This document shows positions 44,870-54,535 of a stretch of DNA of 54,584 nucleotides, one piece after another. Position 1 is the stretch's first letter. Each line of letters starts with the position of its first letter. Made by a program: the position numbers and the translations under genes. Source of the stretch: Bacillota bacterium (GTDB lineage: Bacteria; Bacillota; Clostridia; Tissierellales; MES13); the NCBI GenBank assembly GCA_009711785.1, contig VENA01000036.1, positions 1 through 54,584 on the forward strand, in the 5' to 3' direction. The notes under the pieces were generated by a model. That model was not told the origin of the DNA. It did no database searches and worked only from the letters and a program-made list of their open reading frames with translations.

Positions 44870-46114
44870 TTATGCTTCTCCCATGAAATTTTCTATTTCT
44901 TCAACTGTTTTAATAATATTTTCTGATAGATTCTTACTCCCATCCTCAGTAATTAATATATCATCCTCTATTCTAATACCAATATTTTCTTCAGCAATAT
45001 AAAGTCCTGGCTCTACAGTTATAACCATTCCAGGTTCTAGTTTTCTTTCATAATCACCTACATCATGGGTATCAAGACCTAAAAAGTGTGATACACCATG
45101 ATAATAATATTTTGATATCTCCTTTTCATTGTTTAATATACCTAACTTCATACATCCCTCTGCTAAGATTTTCTTTGTAATTTCATTTAACTCTTTTAAT
45201 GTTAAGCCTGGTTTAGCTTCTTTAATAGTTTGTATTTCAGCTTTTAAAACCAGATTATATATATCTTTTTGTCTTTTAGTAAAGTTACCATTAACCGGGA
45301 ATGTTCTACTTATATCACTACAATAATAATTGTGTTCTACTCCTAAGTCAAATAAAATTAAATCATTATCCTTTAATTCACCTTTATTATCTTCATAATG
45401 AAGTATTGTTGCGTTTTTGCCAGATGCTGCAATAGTATTAAAAGCATTTTCTTTTGCTCCTAAACTTTTAATTGTAAAATCAAAATAAGCTTCTAATTGG
45501 TATTCTTTAATTCCTGGTTTTGAATTTTTCATTAAATTTTTAATACCTTCTTTAGTTATAGCTATTGCCCTTTGTATTTCTTTTATTTCCTCTGTACTTT
45601 TTATCATTCTTAATAAAGACAAATCATTATATAAATTATTAATATTTAAATAAGGATATCTCTTAACCACTTTATCAGAAAACTTAATAGCTTCTGTATC
45701 TTTAGTTTCAAAGGCTCTTCTTTCAAGATCTAAATATAGATTTTTAAAATCATTCTTTGATACTATAGAATTAAAAAATTCATTAAAACTATTAACATAT
45801 TTAATATCTTCTATACCTGAAATTTCATTCGCTTCGTCTTTTCTCATCTTAAAACCTAACCATTTTTCTAATTCCTTATTAGGTTTTTCAATAAATAATG
45901 TTTCCTTTATTTTATTTTTCCTTTTTGATATTAATAAAATAAAGTTTTCTCTTTCTAAACCAGTCAAATAATAAAAATTTCTATTAGGTGTAAACCTATA
46001 ATTCTGATCTGCTGAACGCAAAGGAGCTTTGCCTGAAAATAATACAACTATAGAATTATCATCTACTGAATCTAATATCTTTTTACGTTTATTTATATAA
46101 AAATCCTTATTCAC
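44870..46114 (-). CDS. Aminopeptidase P family metallopeptidase
   Basis: This 414-residue M24B peptidase probably removes an N-terminal residue before proline. The N-terminal creatinase-like domain (VVLFSGKAPLRSADQNYRFTPNRNFYYLTGLE) is followed by the pita-bread domain. Metal ligands lie in LILFDLGVEHNYYCSDISRTFPV (two Asp), HGVSHFLGLDTHDVGDY (His), MVITVEPGLYI (Glu) and IGIRIEDDILIT (Glu). The GTG start has GAGGGGTG upstream. It follows the UPF0173 hydrolase by 15 bases, so they form an operon. Confidence 0.93.
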   Translation of the reverse strand: MNKDFYINKRKKILDSVDDNSIVVLFSGKAPLRSADQNYRFTPNRNFYYLTGLERENFILLISKRKNKIKETLFIEKPNKELEKWLGFKMRKDEANEISGIEDIKYVNSFNEFFNSIVSKNDFKNLYLDLERRAFETKDTEAIKFSDKVVKRYPYLNINNLYNDLSLLRMIKSTEEIKEIQRAIAITKEGIKNLMKNSKPGIKEYQLEAYFDFTIKSLGAKENAFNTIAASGKNATILHYEDNKGELKDNDLILFDLGVEHNYYCSDISRTFPVNGNFTKRQKDIYNLVLKAEIQTIKEAKPGLTLKELNEITKKILAEGCMKLGILNNEKEISKYYYHGVSHFLGLDTHDVGDYERKLEPGMVITVEPGLYIAEENIGIRIEDDILITEDGSKNLSENIIKTVEEIENFMGEA

Positions 46115-46129
46115 AAATACACCCCTCTT

Positions 46130-46810
46130 TTATTTTAGTTCGAAGTCCTCTTTTATATTTAATACTTTTACTTTTGCTTTAGTTACCTTTTCTTTAAATT
46201 CATTAGGATCTGCCTTTATAACTTCAAAGGTATTATAATGCATTGGTATAACTGTTTTAGGCTTTATGAATTTCACACTTTTTACTGCATCTTCAATATC
46301 CATAGTGAAATTACCTCCAATAGGCAGTAAAGCAAGGTCTATACTTTCATCTTCTAATAATTTCATATCCATCGTTAAACCAGTATCTCCTGCATGATAA
46401 ACTTTCTTATCATCTATCTCTATAACAAAACCTACTGGATTACCACCACTTATAAAAATTCCTTCATGAAAGATTCCAGATCCGTGTAATGCAGGAGTCA
46501 TTTTTACCTTTCCAAAATCAAATTCAAATCTTCCTCCAATATGCATCGTATGTACTTTATAACCCTTAGTCCTTAAAAATTCTCCAATTTCAAAATTACA
46601 AATTATTGTACTATCACATTTCTTTGCAATTTCTAGTGAATCACCTATATGGTCTCCATGGCCATGGGTTATAAAAATATGGGTAATATCATCAAATTTA
46701 CTTACATCCACATCACACTTAGGATTCCCACTTATAAAAGGGTCAATTAATGCTTTAATCTTCTTACCTTCTAACATAAATGCTGATTGTCCAAAATATG
46801 TAAGTTTCAT
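46130..46810 (-). CDS. UPF0173 metal-dependent hydrolase (YtkL-like)
   Basis: This 226-residue metallo-beta-lactamase-fold protein matches the size of the UPF0173/UlaG-like family. [14 protein letters not shown] opens the sequence. [11 protein letters not shown] carries the metal ligands, [22 protein letters not shown] the middle histidine, [16 protein letters not shown] the bridging Asp, and [16 protein letters not shown] the last histidine. The natural substrate is unknown. It leads a two-gene unit with the aminopeptidase. Confidence 0.92.
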   Translation of the reverse strand: MKLTYFGQSAFMLEGKKIKALIDPFISGNPKCDVDVSKFDDITHIFITHGHGDHIGDSLEIAKKCDSTIICNFEIGEFLRTKGYKVHTMHIGGRFEFDFGKVKMTPALHGSGIFHEGIFISGGNPVGFVIEIDDKKVYHAGDTGLTMDMKLLEDESIDLALLPIGGNFTMDIEDAVKSVKFIKPKTVIPMHYNTFEVIKADPNEFKEKVTKAKVKVLNIKEDFELK

Positions 46811-46869
46811 CTTACCATCCCCCTATTTTTTTACTTCCATAATATATATTGTTATATAATTACTTTAAT

Positions 46870-47307
46870 TTACCTTCTTTTTTTACTCTTTTTTCTTTTT
46901 TTTCTTTTAGGGATTTTCATAAAAAATCTAGTATAATCAAATAGTAATAAAGATAATATAAATAATATTAAATATAATCCATAAACACCTTTAAATATAT
47001 CTGTCTTCGGTATCTTTATCAAATTTATAAGTCCTTCAATAATTAGTAAATATGATAATATCATAATAAAAAAAACAAAGCCTTTATAAAAAAAATTATT
47101 AAAAAGTTTTATTAATCTTTTAGTCAATCCGACTAAAAAATAAGCAAATCCCATTGCATATACAATTATATAAACTAGATTGTATTCATTAATTTCATTT
47201 CCTTTAAAATAATAATTAGTTACAGAATAAATGAAAAATATGTAAGTTAATACTATAAAAATTAACCTCAGTTTATTCTTCCTTGCTTTCTTGCTTTTTT
47301 TGGCCAC
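46870..47307 (-). CDS. Small multi-pass membrane protein with basic tails
   Basis: This 145-residue protein is of unknown function. About four transmembrane segments (LIFIVLTYIFFIYSV; LVYIIVYAMGFAYFLVGL; GFVFFIMILSYLLIIEGL; YGLYLILFILSLLLF) lie between very basic ends (AKKSKKARKNK at the start, PKRKKRKKSKKRR at the end). The even helix count puts both tails in the cytoplasm by the positive-inside rule, where they could touch nucleic acid, ribosome or phospholipid heads. The start is GTG after TAGGAG. No partner is evident. Confidence 0.7.
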   Translation of the reverse strand: MAKKSKKARKNKLRLIFIVLTYIFFIYSVTNYYFKGNEINEYNLVYIIVYAMGFAYFLVGLTKRLIKLFNNFFYKGFVFFIMILSYLLIIEGLINLIKIPKTDIFKGVYGLYLILFILSLLLFDYTRFFMKIPKRKKRKKSKKRR

Positions 47308-47370
47308 TTGTATCAGCTCCTAGTAAAATTATACACCTGCCTGTCCTTAATTATAACATAAGTTAATATA

Positions 47371-47403
47371 GTATAAGCAAAAGGTTTTGCCTTTTGCTTA
47401 TAC
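47371..47403 (-). terminator. Hairpin after the FAD oxidoreductase gene
   Basis: The perfect 14-base arms GTATAAGCAAAAGG/CCTTTTGCTTATAC with a five-base loop begin within the stop codon. The tail on the minus strand (TATATTAAC) is not a clear U run. Confidence 0.65.
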
Positions 47404-48488
47404 TATTTTTTAGTTATAGGTTTAAGTATATTACTTATAAAACCTACTGTATTTAGTTTTTTCGAATTAAACACTTTTTCTCCTAGATATCCATCCATGC
47501 TGTTAACTAATGTATCTAGCTGTTTATTATTAAACTTTTCAATAGTTTTTCTTAAAACTATTGAATTATCATAACTTCTATTTAAAAATTTTACTGAGTT
47601 CTCATAATTCCTTACTCCACAAATATCTTCAGCCGAATATATACCTGTAATTAAAGCTTCAAACTGTCCAAAACCTAAAAAAGGCATTATACTACCAAAA
47701 CAATTTCCTACAAAAAAAGTATTTCCTATTCTAGGTTTATTACAGTGTCCTATAATATATCTCGTTACCTTAAAGGTATCGATAATTTTAAAGTCTTGTT
47801 TTAAATCTTTACATACTCTACTAAAAAATTTATCTCGTAAATTTTTACTGTCCAATTTATTATTCTCAGGATAGTCAGGGAAACCTATAACTATATTAGC
47901 TTCTTTTTCACTTAGTGGTATTAAATATCCATAGCCTTTTGGAGCAATTTTATTATCAAGCCATGCCATTGCAGTATACCTATCAAACTCACCTTTAATA
48001 ATTGCACCTATTAAAGACACTGTAAAATCAGTTTTATAATTTCTTAACTTCTCAACATATGCTCCATCACCAGTAGCCATAACTATATGTGTATATTCTT
48101 TTAATAAATCCTCATAAGTTTTTTTTGATTTAAAAATTATTTTACTTTTAACCTGCTTTTGTAATTGTTTCTCTAATGAATTTTTCTTTCTACCTCTAAG
48201 AGTACTAAATCCTAATTCTCCTTTAACTTCTGATTTTTCATTTTCAGAATAAAGATTTAATTTCCCTATATTTCCTACAGGTTGTAAATTCACTCCATAT
48301 TTTTCTGATAAATGTGCTATTGGATCATCTAAAGGTTTTGTTAAAGCACTTAAAAAAATTTCTCCATTAACAAATCTATCTCCTACTTCTTTTCTTTTTT
48401 CAAATATAGTAGGCTCTATACCATATTTCTCTAAAGTAATAGCACAAGATAATCCAGATAAACCGGCACCCATAATAGCAACCTTCAT
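47403..48488 (-). CDS. FAD-dependent oxidoreductase (geranylgeranyl reductase-like)
   Basis: This 361-residue flavoprotein has the dinucleotide motif VAIMGAGLSGLSCAITLEKYG at the N-terminus with FEKRKEVGD closing the Rossmann unit. A second motif HIVMATGDGAY and the C-terminal FAD motif NTFFVGNCFGSIMPFLGFGQFEALITG follow. The layout resembles geranylgeranyl-reductase/squalene-epoxidase type (PHBH-fold) enzymes that reduce or hydroxylate lipid-like substrates. The substrate is unknown. It lies 60 bases after the YgiQ gene on the same strand. Confidence 0.85.
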   Translation of the reverse strand: MKVAIMGAGLSGLSCAITLEKYGIEPTIFEKRKEVGDRFVNGEIFLSALTKPLDDPIAHLSEKYGVNLQPVGNIGKLNLYSENEKSEVKGELGFSTLRGRKKNSLEKQLQKQVKSKIIFKSKKTYEDLLKEYTHIVMATGDGAYVEKLRNYKTDFTVSLIGAIIKGEFDRYTAMAWLDNKIAPKGYGYLIPLSEKEANIVIGFPDYPENNKLDSKNLRDKFFSRVCKDLKQDFKIIDTFKVTRYIIGHCNKPRIGNTFFVGNCFGSIMPFLGFGQFEALITGIYSAEDICGVRNYENSVKFLNRSYDNSIVLRKTIEKFNNKQLDTLVNSMDGYLGEKVFNSKKLNTVGFISNILKPITKK

Positions 48489-48548
48489 TTATACACCCAC
48501 CCTAATGAATTTATATCTATAGGATTTAATACTTTTAAACTTTTTATA

Positions 48549-50351
48549 CTATCTTTTTTTATTTTTTGGTCTTATTAAGCACTTAGGTCCATAACCTATA
48601 AGATCTTCTCGTTTTGCTTTTTTTAAAGCTTTATATACCAAATGATAGTTTCTTGGTTTATTAAATTGTAGTAAGGCTCTTTGCATTGCTTTTTCCTCTT
48701 TTTTCTTTGGTACATATACTCTTTTCATTGTCCTTGGGTCAATGTTAGTATAATACATTGTTGTTGAAAGTGTTCCAGGTGTAGGATAAAAATCTTGTAC
48801 CTGTTCTGGCTGATAATTTGTATCTCTCAAATATTCAGCAAGTTTTATAGCTGATTTTAAAGTGCTTCCTGGATGACTAGACATCAAATATGGTATTATA
48901 TATTGTTCTTTTCCTATTCTTTTATTAATTTTATAAAATTTTTTAACAAATTTATTATAAATTTCAGCACTAGGTTTGCCCATTAACTTAAGTACTTCTG
49001 AATCAATATGCTCAGGGGCTACTTTTAGCTGACCACTAACATGATGTTTGCATAACTCTTTAAAGAATTTGTCGTCCTTATCTGCCATAATATAATCATA
49101 TCGAAGACCCGATCTTATAAAAACTTTTTTTATATCAGGTAATTTTCTTAATTTTGAAAGCAAATCTAAGTATTCCTTATGGTCAATATTTAAATTCTTA
49201 CAAGGTTCAGGATATAAGCATTGTTTTTCTTTACAAATACCCTTTCTTTCTTGCTTATCGCAGGATGGGTGCCTAAAGTTTGCTGTAGGGCCTCCAACGT
49301 CATGGATATATCCTTTAAAATCCTTTAATTTTGTTATTTCCTTTGCTTCGTTTATAATAGATTCTTGACTTCTACTTTGTACATGTCTCCCTTGATGAAA
49401 GGCTATAGCGCAAAATGAACATCCCCCAAAACAACCTCTAGAACTTAAAATACTAAATTTCACTTCTCTAATAGCAGGAATTCCACCCATTTTTTCATAT
49501 ATAGGATGATATTCTTTTGTATAATTTAAAGAATATATTATATCTAATTCCTCTCTACTTAGTGGCGTAGCTGGAGGATTTTGAACTAAATATCGTTTTC
49601 TATGTTTTTGAACTAATACTTTTCCATTAACAGGATCTTGTTCTTTATATTGTTCTTTAAAAGCTAAAGCATATTTCTTTTTATCATTTATCACTTCAGT
49701 TACAGTAGGTAATAATTTATAATCATATATATTTTCTAAATTATTTACTAAATAACAAGTTCCTGGGATATGTCTAATATATTCTATACTTAATCCATTT
49801 TTTAAATTATTAGCTATCTCTACTATTTGTTTTTCACCCATTCCATATACTAATAAATCAGCACCGCTATCTACTAATATTGAATTTCTTACTGAATTAT
49901 CCCAGTAATCATAATGGGCAAATCTTCTTAAGCTTGCTTCAATACCACCAATAATTATTGATACATTTTTATAAGCTCTTCTTATCATATTAGAATATAC
50001 TATTGTTGCTCTATCTGGTCTTAGACCTTTTTTTCCACCCGGGGAATAATTATCTTTTCTTCTTCTTTTTTTACTAACGGTATAATGATTAACCATTGAA
50101 TCAATATTTCCAGCAGTAACTAAAAATCCTAATTTTGGTTTTCCTAACTTTTTAAAATCTTCTACATTACTCCAATCTGGTTGCGCTATTATTCCTACTT
50201 TGTATCCCGCATCTTCTAATGCTCTTGATATTACGGCTGTTCCAAAGCTTGGATGGTCAACATATGCATCCCCGCTTACTATAATAAAATCCAGTAGTTC
50301 CCAACCTCTCTTTTTTAAATCTTCTTTATTTATGGGTAAAAAATCACTCAT
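48549..50351 (-). CDS. YgiQ family radical SAM protein
   Basis: This 600-residue protein has the family layout: an N-terminal cobalamin-binding-like domain ([25 protein letters not shown]), [21 protein letters not shown], the radical SAM cysteines in [20 protein letters not shown] (about 295-315) and the characteristic [15 protein letters not shown]. It ends with the C-terminal region [13 protein letters not shown] and PKCLIRP. The biological reaction is unknown. It lies upstream of the FAD oxidoreductase and may be co-transcribed. Confidence 0.95.
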   Translation of the reverse strand: MSDFLPINKEDLKKRGWELLDFIIVSGDAYVDHPSFGTAVISRALEDAGYKVGIIAQPDWSNVEDFKKLGKPKLGFLVTAGNIDSMVNHYTVSKKRRRKDNYSPGGKKGLRPDRATIVYSNMIRRAYKNVSIIIGGIEASLRRFAHYDYWDNSVRNSILVDSGADLLVYGMGEKQIVEIANNLKNGLSIEYIRHIPGTCYLVNNLENIYDYKLLPTVTEVINDKKKYALAFKEQYKEQDPVNGKVLVQKHRKRYLVQNPPATPLSREELDIIYSLNYTKEYHPIYEKMGGIPAIREVKFSILSSRGCFGGCSFCAIAFHQGRHVQSRSQESIINEAKEITKLKDFKGYIHDVGGPTANFRHPSCDKQERKGICKEKQCLYPEPCKNLNIDHKEYLDLLSKLRKLPDIKKVFIRSGLRYDYIMADKDDKFFKELCKHHVSGQLKVAPEHIDSEVLKLMGKPSAEIYNKFVKKFYKINKRIGKEQYIIPYLMSSHPGSTLKSAIKLAEYLRDTNYQPEQVQDFYPTPGTLSTTMYYTNIDPRTMKRVYVPKKKEEKAMQRALLQFNKPRNYHLVYKALKKAKREDLIGYGPKCLIRPKNKKR

Positions 50352-50490
50352 TTAATCACCTGCCAAATAATTTGCTTTATTTACTACCCTATTTATTTAA
50401 ATTAGTAATTTATATTATATTATCTTCCCAATAATGATATAAGTTTTACCATTATTTTTCAAGGTGAAGTTATTACGTATAAATAAAAAA

Positions 50491-50517
50491 GCACAATTTA
50501 TCAAAGATAAATTGTGC
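50491..50517 (-). terminator. Terminator after the cold-shock gene
   Basis: The perfect 12-base arms GCACAATTTATC/GATAAATTGTGC with an AAA loop are followed by UUUUUUAUUU on the minus strand. Confidence 0.92.
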
Positions 50518-50534
50518 CAATCTTCTAATATAAC

Positions 50535-50735
50535 TTATCTTTTCATTACATTAGTAGCTTGAGGACCTCTCTTTCCTTCTGTTATTTCAAATTCTACTTC
50601 TTGACCTTCTTCTAATGTTTTAAAACCATCTTGACTTATTGCAGAATAATGTACAAATACATCATCACCATCTTCAACTGTAATAAAACCAAAACCTTTC
50701 TCTGCATTAAACCATTTTACTGTTCCTGTTTTCAT
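50535..50735 (-). CDS. Cold-shock protein (CspA/CspB family)
   Basis: This is a complete 66-residue OB-fold single-stranded nucleic acid binder. RNP1 is KGFGFITVE and RNP2 is VFVHYSAIS. The start [12 protein letters not shown] and the end [11 protein letters not shown] are typical. Such proteins melt RNA structure at low temperature. The SD AGGAGGAG is strong. The leader carries an imperfect hairpin (50760-50782) and a TACCA/TGGTA repeat (50792-50805), which may shape temperature-dependent translation. The gene is monocistronic. Confidence 0.97.
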   Translation of the reverse strand: MKTGTVKWFNAEKGFGFITVEDGDDVFVHYSAISQDGFKTLEEGQEVEFEITEGKRGPQATNVMKR

Positions 50736-50759
50736 TTTTCTCCTCCTAAATTATGAAAA

Positions 50760-50805
50760 TTAACAATGACTATCACTGTTAAATATATTATTACCATATT
50801 TGGTA
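50760..50805 (-). promoter_or_regulatory. Inverted repeats in the cold-shock gene leader
   Basis: TTAACA...TGTTAA arms (50760-50782, with three further inner pairs) form a probable leader hairpin 25 bases before the start codon. TACCA-TATT-TGGTA (50792-50805) lies further upstream and may overlap the promoter. Confidence 0.4.
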
Positions 50806-50820
50806 TAATTATTCTTATGT

Positions 50821-51645
50821 TTATTTCAACTTAAATCCACCATCGATTTTTTTAATTATTCGTGCCTTTAATAACTTTCCTATCGCCCTTTTAAAAGCTG
50901 ATTTACTCATTTTAAATCTTCTTTGGATATCTTTAGGATCACTTTTATCATGCAAAAGGAGTATTCCTTCATTTTTTTTCATATCATCTAAAATCTTTTC
51001 AGCATCTATATCCATTTGTTTGTAAGCCATTTTCTTTGTAGATAAATCTACTTTACCATCTTCTCTTATATTTACTATCCTAGCTTCTATATTTTCACCA
51101 AATTCAACCTTTTTAAAATACTTATTTTCAGGAATGAATCCTTTATACTTATTTTCTATAGCTATAAAAATACCAAGACCGTCACTAATAGAATACACTG
51201 TACCATTGATCCAATCTCCTGTATTATAAGGCGGATTATCACTTAAATAATCTAAAATATCTGTAGTAGCACAAAGCTTATTCCCTTTATCTAAGTATAT
51301 TGCAAATAAGTAACTTTTACCCTTTTCCACTTTATACTTTTGTTCTTTAAATGGTAATAACACATCTTTATCAATACCTATATCAACAAAAGCGCCAAAA
51401 CTTGTCGTATCTATAACTTTTAATTTAGCAATTTCACCTATCTGGGCTAAAGGTTCTTTTGTAGTCGCTGTAAGCCTATCATCAGAATCAATATATACAA
51501 AAGCATTTATTTCCTCATCTTCCTTTACATCTTTAGTCATTTGGCTTTTAGGCAAAAAAACATTTTCTATATCCTTTTTAAGTACTGCTCCTCCAGAGTT
51601 TATTTCATCAACCTTTAACTTTTGTATTTTTCCAATTTCAATCAT
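50821..51645 (-). CDS. cvfB: S1-domain RNA-binding protein of the CvfB family
   Basis: This 274-residue protein has three tandem OB/S1-like domains, including IGEIAKLKVIDTTSFGAFVDIGIDKDVLLPFKEQ (about 68-100) and GDWINGTVYSISDGLGIFIAIENKYKGFIPENK. A C-terminal winged-helix domain follows (about 210-274, FKMSKSAFKRAIGKLLKARIIKKIDGGFKL). This matches CvfB/YitL, an RNA-binding regulator of virulence in Staphylococcus, of unknown role in most species. It stands between the cold-shock gene and a 350-base gap. Confidence 0.92.
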   Translation of the reverse strand: MIEIGKIQKLKVDEINSGGAVLKKDIENVFLPKSQMTKDVKEDEEINAFVYIDSDDRLTATTKEPLAQIGEIAKLKVIDTTSFGAFVDIGIDKDVLLPFKEQKYKVEKGKSYLFAIYLDKGNKLCATTDILDYLSDNPPYNTGDWINGTVYSISDGLGIFIAIENKYKGFIPENKYFKKVEFGENIEARIVNIREDGKVDLSTKKMAYKQMDIDAEKILDDMKKNEGILLLHDKSDPKDIQRRFKMSKSAFKRAIGKLLKARIIKKIDGGFKLK

Positions 51646-52004
51646 TCTTAAACACCCTTTATTTTAATTTTTTTATGCTTTTAATAGTCAACTTTACATA
51701 ACCTATATTTGTTTTTATATTTGTTTTTATATTTCCTTATTAAATATACATTCTTCCCTTTTTACTATTAACTTATTTGTTTATGTAAATTATTTTAAAG
51801 AATCTTTATCTTTCTTACTATAAGGATATCAGAATATTTACTTAAATCAAATATTTCAATTAATAAAACTATACTATTAATAATTATTTCTAATAACATT
51901 ATTTAATATAACATATATCTAGTAATAAAAACAATTAGCCTAGAAAACTAAGCTATGTTATTATATATATATCATTAATTTAAACGAAAAGGATGACTAA
52001 TAAT
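51646..52004. other. Divergent control region between cvfB and the ABC-F gene
   Basis: About 350 very AT-rich bases without a gene. A 12-base unit (ATATTTGTTTTT) is tandemly repeated 2.5 times at 51705-51734. Near the ABC-F gene an imperfect hairpin TAGCCTAG-AAAA-CTAAGCTA lies at 51936-51955. I see no clear promoter of high quality. Confidence 0.45.
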
Positions 52005-53924
52005 ATGAATATACTTTCTATTGAAAATATAACAAAAAGATATGGGGAAAAAATACTATTTAATAACATTTCCCTAGGAATTAATGAAGGCGATAAAATT
52101 GGACTTATCGGAGTAAATGGAACAGGGAAAACAACTTTACTAGAAATTATAGCTAAGTCTGAAAATCAAGATGTAGGTAATATAACTAAAAGAAATGATG
52201 TTAGAATAGAATATTTATCTCAAAACCCTGAGTTTGGTGCTAATCTTACAGTATTAGAACAGGTTTTTAAAGGTAACTCCGAAGAAATGAAAATACTTAG
52301 AAAATATGAACACACTTTAAAAAAAATAAAGGATAATCCTGATGATAAAAAAATACAAAATAATTTATTAAACTTAAATAATAAAATGGATACCCTAGAT
52401 ATCTGGGAACTTGAAAGTGAAGCAAAAACAGTCTTAACAAAATTAGGAATTAATAATTTTGATGCTAAAATATCTACATTATCTGGAGGGCAAAGGAAAC
52501 GAATAGCCCTTGCAAGTGCTTTAATTAACCCTGCTGATTTATTAATACTAGATGAACCTACTAACCATATGGATAATGCTACAATATCTTGGCTAGAAGA
52601 ATATTTAAATCAACGTGATGGAGCCTTATTAATGGTTACCCATGATAGATACTTTTTAGATAGAGTAGTTAATAAAATTATTGAAATTGATAATAAAAAC
52701 TTATACTCTTATGATGGCAATTATAGTACTTATTTAGAAAAAAAAGCAGAAAGAAAAGAAAAAGAAGAAAAAGAACTATTAAAAAAGCAAAAGCTTTACA
52801 AAAAAGAACTTGCTTGGATTAAAAGTGGAGTTAAAGCTAGAGCTACTAAACAAAAGGCAAGAAAACAAAGATTTGAAAAACTAAAAAAACAAACTGATGA
52901 TATACCAGAAGAAAGCATAGATATATCTGTAGGTTATAGACGCCTAGGAAATAAGATAATAAATATTAAGGACATTAATAAAAGTTATGAAAATATAACT
53001 TTAATAAATAATTTTAATTATACACTTTTAAAAACAGATAGAATAGGTATAGTAGGTCCTAATGGTGTAGGTAAAACTACTTTAATGAATATAATATCTA
53101 AAGATATATTACCAGATAGTGGCATAGTCGAAATTGGCGAAACTGTTAAAATTGGTTATTTCTCTCAAAATAATTCCCATATGGATGGAAATAAAAGAGT
53201 TATAGAGTATATTAAAGAAAAAGGAGAATATATTACTACAGCAGATGGTAATAAAATAACTGCCTCTCAAATGCTAGAAAATTTCCTATTCTCTAAAGAA
53301 ATGCAATGGAGCTATATAAGTAAACTTTCAGGGGGAGAAAGAAGACGATTATATTTACTAAAAATATTAATGGATGCTCCTAATGTTCTTTTATTAGATG
53401 AACCAACAAATGACCTTGATATACAAACTTTAACTATACTTGAAGACTATCTTGATAATTTTAATGGAGCTATTATTACGGTTTCCCACGATAGATATTT
53501 TCTTGATAAGATATGTAATAAAATCCTTGCATTTGAAGGTAACGGTAAAATAAAACAATATACAGGTAATTATTTTAATTATAGTCAATATGTTAAAGAT
53601 AAAGCCTTAGATAATAGTAATAGTTTAGAAAAAACACATGTAAAACAGGATAAAAAGAAAATAGATTATAAAAACAATAAACCTCTTAAATTTAGTTATA
53701 AAGAAAAAATAGAGTATGAAAATATTGAAGGTGAAATTGAAACATTAGAAAATAACCTTGAAAAAATTAATAAAGAAATTGAAAAAACAATAAGTGATTA
53801 TACAAAATTAGAAGACCTACTTAATGAAAAAGAAGATATTGAAAATAAATTAGAAGAAAAACTCGAAAGATGGACTTATCTTACAGAATTAGCTCAAAAG
53901 ATTGAAAATCAAAAAAATATTTAA
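52005..53924 (+). CDS. ABC-F family ATPase (Uup-like)
   Basis: This soluble twin-ATPase acts on ribosomes. The ATG at 52005 (after AAAGGATGA) gives 639 residues; an ATG 12 bases earlier lies in the SD. The first nucleotide-binding domain has IGVNGTGKTT, LSGGQRKRIALA and LLILDEPTNHMD. A basic linker (KARATKQKARKQRF) leads to the second domain with VGPNGVGKTT, LSGGERRRLYLL and LLLDEPTNDLD. A C-terminal coiled coil (about 560-639, IEGEIETLENNLEKINKEIE) points to the Uup branch. No transmembrane domain is present. Antibiotic resistance cannot be claimed from sequence. Confidence 0.93.
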   Translation: MNILSIENITKRYGEKILFNNISLGINEGDKIGLIGVNGTGKTTLLEIIAKSENQDVGNITKRNDVRIEYLSQNPEFGANLTVLEQVFKGNSEEMKILRKYEHTLKKIKDNPDDKKIQNNLLNLNNKMDTLDIWELESEAKTVLTKLGINNFDAKISTLSGGQRKRIALASALINPADLLILDEPTNHMDNATISWLEEYLNQRDGALLMVTHDRYFLDRVVNKIIEIDNKNLYSYDGNYSTYLEKKAERKEKEEKELLKKQKLYKKELAWIKSGVKARATKQKARKQRFEKLKKQTDDIPEESIDISVGYRRLGNKIINIKDINKSYENITLINNFNYTLLKTDRIGIVGPNGVGKTTLMNIISKDILPDSGIVEIGETVKIGYFSQNNSHMDGNKRVIEYIKEKGEYITTADGNKITASQMLENFLFSKEMQWSYISKLSGGERRRLYLLKILMDAPNVLLLDEPTNDLDIQTLTILEDYLDNFNGAIITVSHDRYFLDKICNKILAFEGNGKIKQYTGNYFNYSQYVKDKALDNSNSLEKTHVKQDKKKIDYKNNKPLKFSYKEKIEYENIEGEIETLENNLEKINKEIEKTISDYTKLEDLLNEKEDIENKLEEKLERWTYLTELAQKIENQKNI

Positions 53925-53946
53925 AAGCTCCAATTCTGGAGCTTTT
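53923..53946 (+). terminator. Terminator after the ABC-F gene
   Basis: The perfect ten-base arms AAAAGCTCCA/TGGAGCTTTT with a four-base loop are followed by ATTTTATT and begin at the stop codon. Confidence 0.92.
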
Positions 53947-54053
53947 ATTTTATTATAAATAATTTCAACATTTATTTACTCTCTTTTTAATAATTAGCCT
54001 AATCATGTATTGATTTTGTCGTATTTTGTTCATTTCCACGGCAATAACTAAAC

Positions 54054-54449
54054 CTATATTTCTCTCTTAAATACATATGTTAACTCATTTAACTTAAATC
54101 CTAAATTATTATAAAAATCCTTGTTATTATTATCTCCCCTTAAAATATATGTAACTTTATTATTTGACCGGATAATTTTATTTACTAATTTTTTTCCTAT
54201 CCCCATGTGTCTATACTCTTTATCTACTACAACATTATTAATTTGTCCATTAAATACATAATCAGTATTACATCTTGCAAATCCTACCATATGCTCTTTA
54301 TCCCAAGCTGTTATAACTACTTGAGAATATTTAACCATATCCTTTAATCTCTTAATATCTTTAATTTTATCTTCCCAACCTGCTTGATTAAATAGATTTA
54401 TTAAATCTCTATAATTTACCTTCTTTTCTTCATTATACACAATCATCAT
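54054..54449 (-). CDS. GNAT family N-acetyltransferase
   Basis: This 131-residue acetyltransferase has the acetyl-CoA motif V(V)DKEYRHMGIGKKLVNKII (about 74-92), the R-x-x-G-x-G/A pattern, and the late FYNNLGFKLNELTYVFKR typical of small GNAT enzymes. The acceptor substrate is unknown. An ATG with GGAGGAG upstream starts the gene, and a second ATG follows immediately. It is convergent with the ABC-F gene. Confidence 0.9.
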   Translation of the reverse strand: MMIVYNEEKKVNYRDLINLFNQAGWEDKIKDIKRLKDMVKYSQVVITAWDKEHMVGFARCNTDYVFNGQINNVVVDKEYRHMGIGKKLVNKIIRSNNKVTYILRGDNNNKDFYNNLGFKLNELTYVFKREI

Positions 54450-54516
54450 TTAATTCTCCTCCCTCTATATACTTTTATTTTCTTCGTTTTTCTCACTTAT
54501 TCTTAGAATTCCTCTC

Positions 54517-54535
54517 GGATTATAAGCAATAATCC
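54517..54535. repeat. Inverted repeat upstream of the acetyltransferase gene
   Basis: The seven-base arms GGATTAT/ATAATCC around AAGCA lie 68-86 bases upstream of the start codon. It may be a leader hairpin or an operator; the window ends too soon to judge. Confidence 0.3.
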
